Positions 13,132 through 25,411 are shown, counted from the first letter of the stretch. The stretch: 64,000 nt of DNA from Aphidius gifuensis (GCF_014905175.1 NC_057793.1:6510001-6574000), one strand, 5' to 3'. Program-made: numbers and translations. Notes: generated from the letters alone by a model not told the origin.

Positions 13132-14021
13132 ATGTCACCAAGATATTTTTACGTGCTCAATAGTTGTGATGATTCAACATCAAATTGTAAAAAAATAATA
13201 AGAAAGTCAGTTAATAAAAATAATGAAATTGTTCAACGTGGTTATTGGAAACTCATTGATTTATCAATATTACAACCAAAACTTAGAATATCAATAACTG
13301 ATAGAAAATTATTAGGAGAAGGTATTTCATTTATTTAAAAATATTATTTCGTTATTCGTTTATTTAATTTATTTAATTGTTTATTTATTATTTTATTATT
13401 AGCTTATGATTGTTGGATAAGAACAGTAAGGCGTAACAGAAAAAGTATGAACTTTAAATATGATTCTGGTCCAATCAGTGATTATTTCTATCGTTTATTT
13501 CGTAGTAGACGTGCAATTGAAGGTTTATTTACTCAAAGTGGTGCATTTTTAACATTTTTTAATTATAAAAAATATATTAATACAATTATGATGACAAAAA
13601 TTGTATATAATTTCTATTTTAACATAACAAGTATTATTATTTATCTTCGTGAACACAATGAATGTGATTTTGAATATGCATTTGATAATTTAATGAATTT
13701 AAAAAATATCAATATTCATTTGGATAATTGTAAAGTAAATGATTCATTGATATTTAAAAGTTGTGAAAAAAATGTTGAATGTATTAAATTTACAACATCA
13801 AGTAAAGACGTTTGTCTTTCACGTAAATTTGCAAAAGTAAGTATTGGCTTTTTATCTTTTTTTTTGTATTTAAAAAACAAGACAAGTCATTTAACTAATT
13901 ATTTTGTATTTTTTATTTTTAACAGTCGTTGGAAAAATTTGATAATTTACAAGTTGTTGAATTGAGTGGATGGAAACTTGATGATTGTGTTTTGGAGATG
14001 ATAAAAAATTATTTAATTTGA
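13132..14021 (+). CDS. small LRR/F-box-like protein, probably truncated
   Basis: Three exons (13132-13321, 13403-13836, 13926-14021) join in frame to 239 residues, starting at an ATG preceded by AATAAA. The N-terminal part (about residues 35-80) has a WKLIDLS...LGEAYDCWIRTVRRNRK stretch that looks like a degenerate F-box (hydrophobic residues followed by C-x-W). The rest contains leucine-rich-repeat-like strands (NLMNLKNINIHLDNC, and near the end DNLQVVELSGWKLDD). F-box/LRR proteins are substrate receptors of SCF ubiquitin ligases and are expanded in some insects; membership here is inferred from pattern only. The protein stops in mid-repeat: shifting the frame by one base at an A-run near 14006 continues the pattern as LFNLKKLAMIYL before another stop. 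It may therefore be truncated or a young pseudogene. Confidence 0.5.
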
Positions 14022-15238
14022 AAAAATTAGCGATGATTTATTTGTAAATAAATTGAATATATATTGACGTTAATTCAATTGATAGAATTGCTCAATTTGA
14101 TATTGAAATTGTTGATATATAGCTGTGAAAATTAATCAATGAAATTAAATTTAAAAAACAAACAAGTCTTGCAGGATGAAAAAGACTTGAAATTATATAT
14201 TTTTTAAAAACGTCATGAACAATCAAATATTATTAATTAATCTATATTTTTTATTAATGACTGAATGCTATTCTATTTTTTTTTTTCTTTGAAAATTTTA
14301 AAGATGATGTAATAATGATTTTTTTTTACACTGAAAATTTTATAATTGCAAAAATTTGTAAAAATTAAAATAGTTAATTCATCATTAATTGCAATTAATG
14401 ATAAATATATGTTTTTTAATTATTTGATATAATTGTATATATTCAATGTTTATTTAAACAAAAAAAAATAATGACAAATAATATAAACGAAATTGTAATT
14501 TTTTTTAAATTTTATAAATAAACAATAAATAATTTTAAATTTGATTTTTTTTTTTATTTATTAAAGTAAGATAAAATAACAAATAAAATACAAAAAATTA
14601 ATATCAATTAATGAAAATTAAAATAAGACAAGTTTTAATTATTTTTTAAATTTTCACGTTATAAATATAAATATTTAGCTAATACTAGTATTTTTAACGT
14701 TTTTTGTTGTTAATTATAATAGCTGCTTGTTATTTTTTTGGTAGAAAAATTATAAAAACCAAAATTACAAAATAAAATATAATTAAATTGATTAAAAATT
14801 AATTTTATAATAAATATTATTTGGTTTTTATCAAGTAGAGTTAAATTTTTCTTTTATATATATATTTATTGCTCGTTAGAGAAAAGACTATCGAACATCT
14901 ACAAAAATATGAGACATTTTTGAAGACACATTTGTGGTCAATTCCTCGTCAGAATTATCATTTTTTCTTTTTCTTTTTTTTTTGACAAACAAATGAAACG
15001 TTAGTATACAATAATTAATAATACATTACAATATGAGACTATAGTTTTACACTGGTTTATAATCATTACAAAAAAAACAGAGTATAAAAAAAAGGTAGAT
15101 AACAAAAAGAAAAAAAAAAAACAAAAAGAACATAGTAACATTGTGTTAAATAAAATTTGTAATATTGTTATATAAAGTAAAAATAAATTTACGTGTACAT
15201 GTTATGTTAATATTGTGTTTAATCGCACCTGGCGATAA
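14022..15238. other. gene-less AT-rich spacer
   Basis: The spacer between the 3' ends of two convergent genes. Short Leu/Ile-rich readings just after 14021 may be decayed LRR sequence from the gene to the left. Nothing else was recognised. Confidence 0.45.
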
Positions 15239-18133
15239 TTAAAAATCACTCTCAATAATACCATGAGATCCAACAACATAAGCAACAACAGTTGCATGAT
15301 CAAGTTTACCTGGTACCATTGACATAATGTCCAGCATTTTTTTTCTTCTTGAACGTTGTTCAAGTTTTGTCAATTGAATTAATTCACCATCTTTGGCCTG
15401 TGAATAATACAAATCAGTATCTTCCAATATTCTACGTTTAGCTGCTGTGATTCTAACCTACATTAAAATCCAATAAATAAACATTAATAATTTACTCAAT
15501 GATTCATGAATAATATATTCTTTAAAAATGAATAAATAACTTACTGCAAAATCAAGTAAAAGTTCACATAATTTTTTAGCACTTTTACATGGTGGTCCTT
15601 CACCAGATACACCACGATTTAATAAATCTTCCATTCTAATTAATGTCAGCTCATGTCTTTGATATGCTTCAACAACTGGTAATTCATTTGTATCATTAAA
15701 ACCAGCTGAATTTGTTTTTCTTAAATTATCTGTTTTACGATAAGCACTTGTATTTTTATTATTTTGTCTTGTATCATTATTATTTTTTTTTTTATTTGGT
15801 AATATTGCAAATTTACCAACAATTGGATCAAAATTATCAGATATACCATCACTTGTTAAATAAACAATATCATCTTTTTCAACTTCAGTCATAGCAAGTG
15901 TTAAATTATTTAATTCTGGATTTGAACCATCAACTGGACCAAGTGCACCTAATGCATCACGCATATCACGCATACAATGTATATCATGTGAACCACGTGT
16001 TATTTCTCTAACACCAGTTTTTTTAGAATAAACATATGCAAGACTATCACCAACATTACATGTACAAGCAATATATTTTTTACAATTATTACTATTACTA
16101 TTATAATTTGGTAATGGTAATATTGCACATACTGTTAGTGTTGTTAACATTCCTTGTTCTTGTAATATTAATGAATGAGCCGCATGAAATGATCTCAACA
16201 ATGCTATAAATACATCACGTGTTGTTGTCATTTGTGAATTAACTTGTGATGAAAATAATGCTTTATTTAAATATTCCATACAACCATGAACAGCTGATCT
16301 TGCTGCAATACATGCTTTAGCACCTGTTAATTTATTAACACATTATTAATTTTATTTATTCATTTTGTTGTTTAATTAATTTTTAAAAAATTTAATTACC
16401 CCAATTAACACCATCAGCAAGCACCAATACAGCAGCATTTGGTCTTGCAACAAGTGCAAAACAATCAGCAATTGGTTCACCATTATTTGTATTATTTGTT
16501 GGATTTTTTTCATAAAGTGTTGTTGCTACACCATATGCTGCATCGTTTGGAATAAACCAATTTTCAATACCAGCAATTTCATCAATCATTGGACAATCTG
16601 TAAATTTAATTAACTAATTATTATCAATTATCAAATAAATAATTTATACTTTATTTAATTTAATTGTTAATTTATGTGTCAATATGACAATACTCATGCC
16701 AAGCACAAGGCAAAAAACAAAATAACTAAAAATCGAAAAAACATCTAATTTAAAATAGTATTTTCATTCAAACAACTAATAAATTATTATTAATAATAAT
16801 ATTAAATAATAAAACAGCCATATAAATATTATCATGCTGATAAATAATATAATTGTTGACCTTGTTGATTTTTTTTAAATGGTGCTGGTGCACTTTTTGA
16901 TTTTCTCAGTGGTATCATATCAGTTGCAAAATCACTTGGTGGTGGTATTATATCAAAATCCATTTCAGTATCATCAATATCCAATAAATCATCACTTATT
17001 TTTGACATTATTAATTCAATTTTATCATCATCTGAATGATCATTATCATTTGTACTTTCACTTGATAATAATTCATGTATTTTATCATCTTTTAAATTAT
17101 TACAATTATTAATTGATTTTTTAATTTTTAAACTATTATTACATGCTATATTAAAATGCACATTATTTTTATAATTATCATTATCATCAATAAATTTTAC
17201 ATTTTTAATTGTATTATTTTTATCAATATCATCAATATCATCATCATCTTTAATTGTATATTTTTTATCTGGTTCATATAATTTACCAGCAGCACGTATT
17301 TTAACAGTACTATTATCAATTGGACACAGTGATGAATCTTTTGTTCGTATGACTAACCAACGATCATGCGCGATTGAAAATATACAATCCATCGAGTTGT
17401 TAACTGCATTTAAATTTATTTTCATATCTTACGAATATTGTTAATTTATTTTTATTTAAAAAAAAATATCAACAAATTTATTTATTTGAATTAAACACAA
17501 GATCTCAATTGATTGTCGTTTTTATTTATTAAATAAAATATATGTCTATGTTTATGTAATTTATTAGATTTTAATAATTTAAAATTAATATTAATAATGA
17601 TAATAAAACAATCAGGGAAGAACTCGTGTTATTATTTATTAAATCAAAAAAATTTCTTACCAGTTGTTTGTTGTTCATTTTTTTCAAGTATATCAATATA
17701 ATCAACATCTGGATCACTAATACTCAAATGTTTTTGTTTTAAATTAACAGATGTTAAGCCACGATCTGGTCCAGTTAATGCTGCAAATATTTCTTCATTT
17801 TCATCAAGTTTATCAATGACTTTTGATGGTAATTCTTCTGGATTTCTTCCATGTAATATTATTGGACCTTCACATTTACTTTCTAATCTAAAAAACAAAT
17901 AATAACATAAATATATTATTATTAACTATATACGTTATGCATTAATAAATAATAATTAAAATTATTTACCCATTTAAATATTTCGTAACAAAACAACCAC
18001 CAGGTATTTCAGCTGGTGGTGAATTCGATCCACTTTGTGTAACTCCATCCTGATCAATTCCATCAGTAGCAGTCAAATTTCTAATTGAAAGATGACGCAT
18101 AAAACCAACAACTTTTTTTCTTAAACTTGGCAT
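15239..18133 (-). CDS. PP2C-like domain-containing protein (CG9801 type)
   Basis: Five exons on the minus strand (18133-17970, 17887-17661, 16597-16400, 16323-15545, 15457-15239) join to 528 residues, starting MPSLRKKVVGFMRHLS. The protein has an N-terminal region with an ESKCEGPIILHGRNPEELP block, then a PP2C fold. Typical PP2C motifs are recognisable: LVLADGVNWG (the family's DGxxG metal site), VGDSLAYV and LTSDGISDNFD. A Lys/Asn-rich insertion interrupts the domain after ILPNKKK. The C-terminus ends KLDHATVVAYVVGS, another conserved PP2C strand. PP2C enzymes are Mg/Mn-dependent Ser/Thr phosphatases; because the first motif departs from the usual DGHGG, activity is uncertain and it may be a pseudophosphatase. 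The organisation matches the insect protein called PP2C-like domain-containing protein CG9801. It is head-to-head with DPH2. The intron between exons 2 and 3 holds a separate long ORF. Confidence 0.88.
16832..17425 (-). CDS. intronic ORF within the PP2C-like gene, possible alternative last exon
   Basis: A 197-codon ORF in the same orientation as the host gene, wholly inside its 1-kb second intron. It has a non-repetitive N-terminus (SMDCIFSIAHDRWLVIRTKD), an Asp/Asn-rich middle typical of AT-rich insect genes, and a patterned C-terminus (FDIIPPPSDFATDMIPLRK followed by SKSAPAP). I do not recognise it. An AG lies two bases upstream of its ATG, giving exon start AT-ATG. Joined to host exon 2, which ends in phase 1 (ACT-G), the frame stays open (GAT-ATG). 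It could therefore be an alternative terminal exon giving an isoform without the phosphatase domain. The acceptor has a poor pyrimidine tract. The other option is an independent nested intronless gene. Confidence 0.5.
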   Translation of the reverse strand: MKINLNAVNNSMDCIFSIAHDRWLVIRTKDSSLCPIDNSTVKIRAAGKLYEPDKKYTIKDDDDIDDIDKNNTIKNVKFIDDNDNYKNNVHFNIACNNSLKIKKSINNCNNLKDDKIHELLSSESTNDNDHSDDDKIELIMSKISDDLLDIDDTEMDFDIIPPPSDFATDMIPLRKSKSAPAPFKKNQQGQQLYYLSA

Positions 18134-19056
18134 TTTATTTTTAATTATTATTTTTAATTAATTATACGTTTAAATGTCAATTGTAAATTTTAAATAATCC
18201 ATGAGTTTTTAAAAAGATATTGATCATCCTTCATTAATAATACTGAAACAATAAAATTGATAAAATACATGTGGTCATATTGAGTTGATTGAATCAATAA
18301 AACGTTGATATTATATTTCAATTATTCAATTGGTAAATCATTCAACACAATATTTATATCTAGATTGATTCAACCACATCAATTATAATTTATTATTATT
18401 ATTTTTTTTTATCAATTGATAACAGTTGCTAATTGTTTAATTTAATTAGTATTATTAAATGATAACTGTTGTATTTATTAAAACATTTTATGAGTAATAA
18501 TTATAAAAACAAATGACTGGGTGACTCCTACTAGATAATGATGATTACTAACTTGGCCAACTAATATTTTTTTACATGTGAATTAAAGAAAGTTGTTATT
18601 TTGTTGTTTGAACATAAAAAAAAAATATATATCATCATAATAAATAAGGTCACACACGATGTCGTTACACACTAAGTATATTATATTTTTTCTTTTTTTT
18701 TATATAATTTTTTAATAATGGTTTTATAATTTAATTACCTGATGGTTTTTAATAATTTATTTGACTTAAAGGTGCAGCTGTTGGGCTTGTCTGTTGCATT
18801 TCAATTAACTTTGAGCTTTTGATGATGTCTTTGATGTCTTTTTTTTTTTTGTTATCTAGTCTTTTTATGTATCTTTTTTTTTATGTCTACATGACATCGT
18901 CCATGTTTGTTTAATTTTCCCAGTGTGTGTGTGTGTGTTATTTTCTTGAAGAAAAAAATAAATAAACATCTAGCCCTCTGACGACATATTGGCAGAACCA
19001 CAAATGTCAAAAAAAAAAAACAACACTTAATTATTTAATTAATTATATTGCCAACA
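18134..19056. promoter_or_regulatory. shared head-to-head intergenic region, PP2C-like/DPH2
   Basis: About 0.9 kb separates the divergent start codons. It must contain both promoters. It is AT-rich with a short TG microsatellite (about 18920-18938). No TATA box or other defining element can be assigned with confidence. Confidence 0.5.
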
Positions 19057-20861
19057 ATGACACCGTCAAATACAATTAATTGTCAACAATTAGAAGATTC
19101 AATTAACCAGGACATATTATCGTCAACTGTTAATTGTGATAAATATAGCTATGAAAAATGTGTTGAATGGATCAATGCACGTGGATTAGAAAAGGTTATA
19201 ACATATGTTTATTTATAATATTTATTTACAAAATATATTAAATATTTATTGACTGATAAATAATTTAATAACAATATAAATTTTATATGTTTTTTTCGTA
19301 AAATTACATAAAAGTTTTGTGGATTTTTGTTTATTTTTTTCTATTGTCGCCATTGAGATTACTCCATTTTGCACGTATCACTTGTTTATTGATAATATAA
19401 ATAATTAATTTTTCATTATTATTAATATTTACAGGTTTGTTTACAATTTCCTGATTCTTTATTATCTGAATCAGCTAAAATTGCAATAAACATTGAAGAG
19501 TTATTGAAAAAAAATGTTTATATACTTGGTGACACAACATGTGGAAGTTGTTGTATTGATGAAGTTGCTGCCAATCACATTGGTGCTGATGGTGTTATAC
19601 ATTTTGGACATGCATGTTTAAATCCAACATCAAGACTTCCAGTATTTCATATTTTGCCAAAAAATAATATCAATATTCAAGCTTTTATTGATAAATTTCA
19701 ACAATTTTTTACTGATAATAATGAAAAAATATTGTTATTTTATTCTGTTTATTATGCTAATTCAATTGGTATGAAAAAATAATTAATCATTTACTTTGAT
19801 AATCAGCTGTTAATTATATTGAATCAATTTATTTTACAGAAACAATTTGGAATATTTTAAAAGATAAATATCCAAATCTTGTATTGACAACATTAAATTG
19901 CAAGTCAAATGTTGATTTTGTTGATACAAAAAATGCAACAAGTGCTATTATTTCTGGAAGAAGTTGGATATTAAATGATGATACTTGTCTTGAAGATTAT
20001 CATGGTGTATTTATTGGTGACAATGACAAAACTTTGGCATCATTGGCAATGAGTATACCAACAAAGACATGGCAATATACTGTTGATGATGAGTTGAAGA
20101 CATTTGAAGTAACAAAAAATCCTTGGCTAAGAAGAAGAAGATTTTTAGTTGAAAAATTAAAAGATGCAAACACCGTAGGAATTGTTGTTGCAACATTGGG
20201 TATCAAGGATTACATGCAAGCATTGTCAAATATTAAAAATATTTTAAAACAAAAAAATAAAAAATCATATGTATTCAGTGTTGGAAAACCAAATCCATCA
20301 AAACTTGCTAATTTTCCAGAGGTAATTAAATAATAATTGATTTATTAATTATATTTTTATTATAAATATTAATTTATTTTTTTTAATTAACAGGTGGATG
20401 CATTTGTTGTTATAGCATGTCCAGAAAATGATATATTTGATTCAAAAGATTATTATAAACCAATGCTAACACCATTTGAAGTTGAGCTTGCATTTAATAA
20501 TTCTAGAAGCTTTACAACTAATTATTGTCTTGATTTTCGACAATTATTACCTGGTGGTTTTAATTATGTTGAATTTAAACCAACTGATGATTCTGATGTA
20601 TCAATGTTGTCAAATGAAATAAGAAATACAAATAAAATTACTTGTACAATTGATAAAATGGATACAGTTGCTTGTAAAGCTGATGGAACTGTAGCAATTG
20701 GTAAATCTGGTGCTAATTTTTTGTTAAATAGATCTTGGCAAGGTCTTGAACAAAAACTTGGTGAAAATAATATTGAAATTGCAACAAAAGGACGAAGTGG
20801 ATTACCAACAAGTTATGACAATGAACCTGTTAAAAATAATAATCAATTGACTGATAAATAA
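19057..20861 (+). CDS. Dph2: diphthamide biosynthesis protein 2
   Basis: Four exons (19057-19194, 19435-19768, 19840-20321, 20394-20861) join to 473 residues. DPH2 is the subunit that, with DPH1, forms the radical [4Fe-4S] enzyme transferring the 3-amino-3-carboxypropyl group from SAM to a histidine of elongation factor 2, the first step of diphthamide synthesis in the cytosol. The family is recognised from VCLQFPDSLL, then GDTTCGSCCIDEVAANH with IHFGHACL, and later SVGKPNPSKLANFPEVDAFVVIACPEND and LTPFEVELAF. The C-terminal part has FLLNRSWQGLEQKLG. The length is close to animal DPH2. The start ATG is followed immediately by conserved coding sequence. A decayed copy of a 3' segment lies just downstream. 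Confidence 0.93.
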
Positions 20862-20984
20862 ATAATTTATTTTGTGAAATATTTAACGTTATTTTTCATT
20901 TATTATTAACAATATTTATTTAATTAAAAATATAATTTTTTAATAATTTTGATTATGATTTTTATTGGCAATTTAAAAGTATTA

Positions 20985-21100
20985 ATTGGACAACTGATAT
21001 AAAATGGATCAACTTGCTTAAGACACTGACAATTTGTAAATTTGATGCTATTTTTTTTAATCAACACATCTTGGCAAGACTTGACAGCAATTTGATATAA
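20985..21100 (+). pseudogene. decayed partial copy of a DPH2 3' segment
   Basis: This segment aligns collinearly with DPH2 coding sequence at about 20644-20770. Shared words in the same order include GATAAAATGGAT, TTGCTT, GTAAAT-TGATGCTA, a T-rich run, and ATCTTGGCAAG followed by CTTGA. One internal stretch of about 10 bp is missing and many bases differ, so no frame survives. It lies 0.1-0.2 kb after the DPH2 stop on the same strand, which suggests a decayed partial tandem duplication. Confidence 0.55.
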
Positions 21101-21250
21101 ATATACATTAAAAAATCAATATAAAAAGACAGTATATAATCTATGATATACTGTTAAATTAAAAAAAAAAACAATTGATTGATAAATAAATAATAAACAA
21201 CAAATTATTGATGGATTATAATTTTGTTATTTTTTGGATTTTGTTGATAT

Positions 21251-21632
21251 TTACATGAGATCTGATCCTTTTGGATCTCTTGGTAATATTCCTTTGATTC
21301 TAAGTTCAGCTTGTGCTTGTTTAATTTCCTATAAAATTAAAATACATTAATTTATTTTTGTTCAATTGAATATTATTAATTTTATTCGTCAAAAAATATT
21401 TTACCAATTTAAGGCTTTCAGCTGCTTCTTCACAATTGTTGAAGGTAAAAGTTCTATAAAGAACAACAGTTGCTGCCCAAATAGCAAATAAAAATAATAA
21501 AACAATTGGAAGATATAATATTATTTCATGATACTGTGAAGTTAATGATGATGATACTGTTCCAGTTACAATTGCTGTCCAGGGACCAAGAAAAAGTGCC
21601 CCACCAAAAAGCCATTCCATTAATTTAGTCAT
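21251..21632 (-). CDS. Dpm3: dolichol-phosphate mannosyltransferase subunit 3
   Basis: Two exons (21632-21405, 21328-21251) join to 101 residues. DPM3 is a small ER membrane protein that tethers and stabilises the catalytic DPM1 subunit, which makes dolichol-phosphate-mannose for N-glycans, O-mannosylation and GPI anchors. The protein starts MTKLMEWL, has two transmembrane helices (about residues 7-27 and 38-58), and then the family hallmark YRTFTFNNCEEAAESL followed by a cytosolic helix ending LPRDPKGSDLM. The length fits the family (about 90-100). It is convergent with DPH2. Confidence 0.92.
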
Positions 21633-22325
21633 CTAAAAATTATTTATTTATTTATTTTATAATCAACAATTATATCCTACTAGTTTATTTTATTTATATT
21701 GAGTAATTGTTTACCTTTTGTTTTTTTTTTTCAAAATTATTGTGTTGTTGTTTTTGTTGTTGACTTGTGTCAAGTGCAGTGTTGTCAATTTATTCCAACC
21801 TCTAAATTGCGTCAAAACTCAAACTTCAAAGTGTGTTTACACTTTACTGTTTATTGAGTGACTCAAATCTCAATTTAAGTATCAAGGATGATGATTAGAT
21901 TGCTCCAATAATTTAAAATAGATTTGTTATTGTTTGAAATAGCTTTTTAATTTTTATTTTTTTATTATGATAGGAACTGGTTTGTATTGATAAACATCAA
22001 CTTTATAAAATAAAAAATTACAAAATAAAAAAAATTAAATATTGTCAGTCAATAAATTATAACAAACATACCATCAATTGTTTTGTTTTTTTTTTTTTTA
22101 TTCTATTTAAAAAAAAAAATAATTTTACACAATAAAAATGCAACAAGTCAATTACAATAATTTAGCATTTTTTTTTTTTTTTTTAAATATAAAAATGAGC
22201 TAATGACAATGTATTTCATCATTAAATAATTCTCAGTCAAAGAAACATGTCAGAAAAAAAAAAAAAATACATTGTATGAATAAAAAGAGGAAAATAAAAA
22301 ATAAAAAGAATATATTAAAAATAAT

Positions 22326-23595
22326 TTAAGGAATCCATTCAACTTCATTTGTTTCAATTTTTTCACGTGGAATTGGTTTATTAGTTGTTGATTTATTTGT
22401 TTCTTCTTTTCCAGTTATTTTATGATAAACTTTACTTCCAGCACTGGCAACCCATTCAACACCATCACCAATTTTTTCACCAGCTTTTTTAAATAATTTA
22501 CCAAAATTTTCAGCACTAAATGTACCAGGATTAATATCAATATTAACTGGATCATCACCATTTTGACATCCAGTTTGTGGTACAATACTAAGTTCAAATG
22601 GATCAACACCAAATTTACTTAGCTTACTACGTAAATCATCAATTACTGATTGATCAAGTTCTTTACTACGTGATAATATTGTGGCACTTTGACGATGTGC
22701 TATTTTAAGTCCTTGACATGTAAATATACCAGCATATGTTTTATAATCTGTTGCAAAAACAACATGTGATGCTGATCCAGCAATGCCTAATTAAATAAAT
22801 TTATAAATTAATATACTAATAGACTATTTATCCCAATTTACAAGCCTCAAAATTAAACTTACTCAGTGGAAAATTAACAGTCATAAGAGCTGGTGTACTT
22901 GGTTCAGGAACAGTAAGTTCACCAGTATAACGATACTCATGTTTAAGTGGAGTCAAGCCTGAAACATTTAAAAATAAAAATAAAATATATATAATAATAA
23001 ATTTTAAGTATAGTTTAGATGATCACAATGACCACTTGACTGAGCATTTATCTTATTGACATTCCCTCTTTATTTTTTTTTATTATTATTAGTCCTTTAT
23101 TATTATTTTTTATTTCATTTTGTATTTGACTTGATTTGTGACTCATCACTCAAATTGTCCTTCAACATTTATATTTTATTTGTCATTGCTAAATTTTTTT
23201 ATATATTCAAGTTTGCTTTATGTAGTGCATGTTATATTTTTTAAATTTAAAAATTATTATTACTACCTAGAAGTAGATGATTGGAGTCTTGTTTAATAGT
23301 ATACAGGCCAGGCTCATCACCTCGGGTGTAATTATATCCAATACATTTGCTACCTGTTGATGTTTTTTGTATCACGTACCAGTGACCCAGAAACTAAATC
23401 ACACATAATTTTAATAATTATTATATTTAAATAATTATCAATTTTTTTTTCTATGAATTCTATTTGACTTACGTCATGTATCCGAAAATTTTGCATCGGT
23501 TGAACTATTGGACATGAACCCATGTGATAAGAATGAGCACTGGCAACAGCAATGATGCCAGCAATTATTCCCAAATGATTTATCAACAAACCCAT
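22326..23595 (-). CDS. secreted lipocalin (apolipoprotein D/Karl type)
   Basis: Four coding exons (23595-23473, 23393-23267, 22958-22863, 22786-22326) join to 268 residues. The start codon is the first base of its exon, directly after a T-rich acceptor, and a noncoding first exon with a GTAAGT donor ends at 23929. Residues 1-21 are a signal peptide (ending AVASAHS). The lipocalin signature is FLGHWYVIQKTST, the GxW motif that opens the eight-stranded barrel, followed by a KCIGYNYTR strand; SHVVFATDYKTYAGIFTCQ matches the later strands. Cysteines are placed as in ApoD-type lipocalins, which bind small hydrophobic ligands outside the cell. The tail of about 60 residues after the barrel (GTFSAENFGKLFKKAGEKIG, then a Lys/Thr-rich end) is longer than usual. 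The subfamily is uncertain. Confidence 0.85.
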
Positions 23596-23928
23596 CTAAA
23601 AATAAAAAAACAAATTCATCATTTTAAAAAATCATGTATATTTAATAAATTTTTATTAGCTTTAATAGCAACTGGTTTTCAAAACATGTGTGTTTATTTC
23701 ACCTTGAGTAGAAAAAATAAAATAAATTCTTTGGAGCAAAGACCTCGAAATAAATTTTGCAATTTTATATTAAAATATTTTATTTTATTGCGTATCTAAA
23801 TAAATGTATTAATCATTTTATTATTTCTTGGTAAAAATAATAATTTAAAATACAATATTTATTTATTTTTTATTGTTAAATTTATTATTATAAATAAAAT
23901 AATAATTAGAAGAAAAGAGTGTACTTAC

Positions 23929-24075
23929 ATTGTCTTGTTAAATATTTCTTTGTTGTTGTATTGTTGAGAGCAGCAAGATGACGATGACGATGGTATGACT
24001 TTTACAAATCATTTGCAACCGGTTGAACATTGGCATGGGATTATATATCTTTATCCCCACTATAATAATTATTTC
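23929..24075 (-). other. noncoding first exon of the lipocalin gene (5' end approximate)
   Basis: On the minus strand the sequence reads into a good GACAAT-GTAAGT donor ending the exon at 23929. The coding exon begins exactly at an acceptor followed by ATG, so an upstream untranslated exon is required and this is the nearest good donor. The transcription start is not defined. Confidence 0.45.
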
Positions 24076-24696
24076 ATTGGCATCTGTTGTTGGTACATGT
24101 ATCAGCATCAGTAAAAAAAAAAAAAGAAGAGAAAAAATGTTTATAAACATAAGCTGAATTCTCTCCCTCAAGTAAAATGGGAGTGACGAATCATTTGACT
24201 TCCTCTCAGGCACGAACCAACATCTCCCTGTTCCCTGAATTGTCTCATTATATTTATCTTATTATTAGGAATAAATTATTATAAATAAATAACAAATGAT
24301 TATTCGTATATTTATTTAAATATTAAATTTTATTTTCTTTTAGACAATATGATAATTAAATTTAGTAGTTAAAATATATACAGGAAATATTAATCATGTT
24401 GTATTTAACAACAAGAGTCATCTTGACATTTACTGATTGATAAGAATCATTATATGACTCATATGAAACTCTATGACCTGCTGAATTTGTAGATAATATA
24501 ATTTAATCAAATTTTTTATTTTTAAATTGGTATAAAAATTATTATAACAATTTTTAAAATATCATTTAATATTTATTGCTGATTATCTGAACACTTGATT
24601 GGTAACATTTTACTTATCACCATTTATTTTTATTTTATAATAATTATTAAAAATGAATAGTAATTTATCGAATGAAAAAGCAAAAAAATAATTAAA

Positions 24697-24773
24697 CCCA
24701 TGTGATAATAATAAACACTGGCAACAGATAAAATGCCAACAATTATTTCCAAATAATTTATCAATAAACCCAT
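24697..24773 (-). pseudogene. duplicated lipocalin signal-peptide exon fragment
   Basis: A 77-bp stretch aligns without gaps to the lipocalin start exon (23519-23595), with about ten mismatches. Similarity continues into the A-rich intron side. The frame is open (MGLLINYLEIIVGILSVAS), but the acceptor AG before the ATG has become CG and no further exon follows. It lies about 1.1 kb upstream of the gene in the same orientation, so it is best read as a leftover of a partial tandem duplication. Confidence 0.75.
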
Positions 24774-25411
24774 CGAAAAAAAAAAACAAATTAATTAATT
24801 TAAAAAAAAAAAAATATATATGACAGTCTGCTCCTTTTTTTTTGCTTTTGTTTATTACTTTCTTTTTTTTATTATTTTAGTACTATGTACATTTTAAATA
24901 AAGAGCTAATAATTATTACTAGTAACCGAGTTTGATGTTATTTGTTTTCTTTTTTTTTTTGGCACGTTGCAAACAAGGATAAATATTTAATTATTTAAAT
25001 ATCATTTCCATGAATTAATTTTATTTGAATTGACAATTCAGTATTAGCAAAAAAAAAAAAAAAAATTTATATAATATCATATTTTAATAATAACCGGAAA
25101 AAAAAGAAAAAAAAAATTAAATTGAAAACTTATGAAATATAAAAACTTAAAAACTACGAATTATTTTTATCAAAATAATAATTCAAATGTCAGCAAATAA
25201 TTTGTTGAACAATTACTTACAATTAAATCAATAATAATAATTATAAAAAAATAAATCTAAAGCTAACACGAGTGTAAATTTAGTGGAAAAAGTAGAAAAA
25301 AAAAAAAAAAAAATTACGAAATGACGATTCTAGAATAGAAAAGATAAGTCAAGTCTTGGACCCTGTTATCCAAACGAGCAAGTGGTATTATTGGATTGTT
25401 GATAATATTAA

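Noticed and set aside
12845..13141. 98-codon minus-strand ORF upstream of the LRR-like gene
   Set aside because: It overlaps the start of the plus-strand gene, is rich in intergenic AT reading, and has no domain or splice context. It more likely reads promoter sequence.
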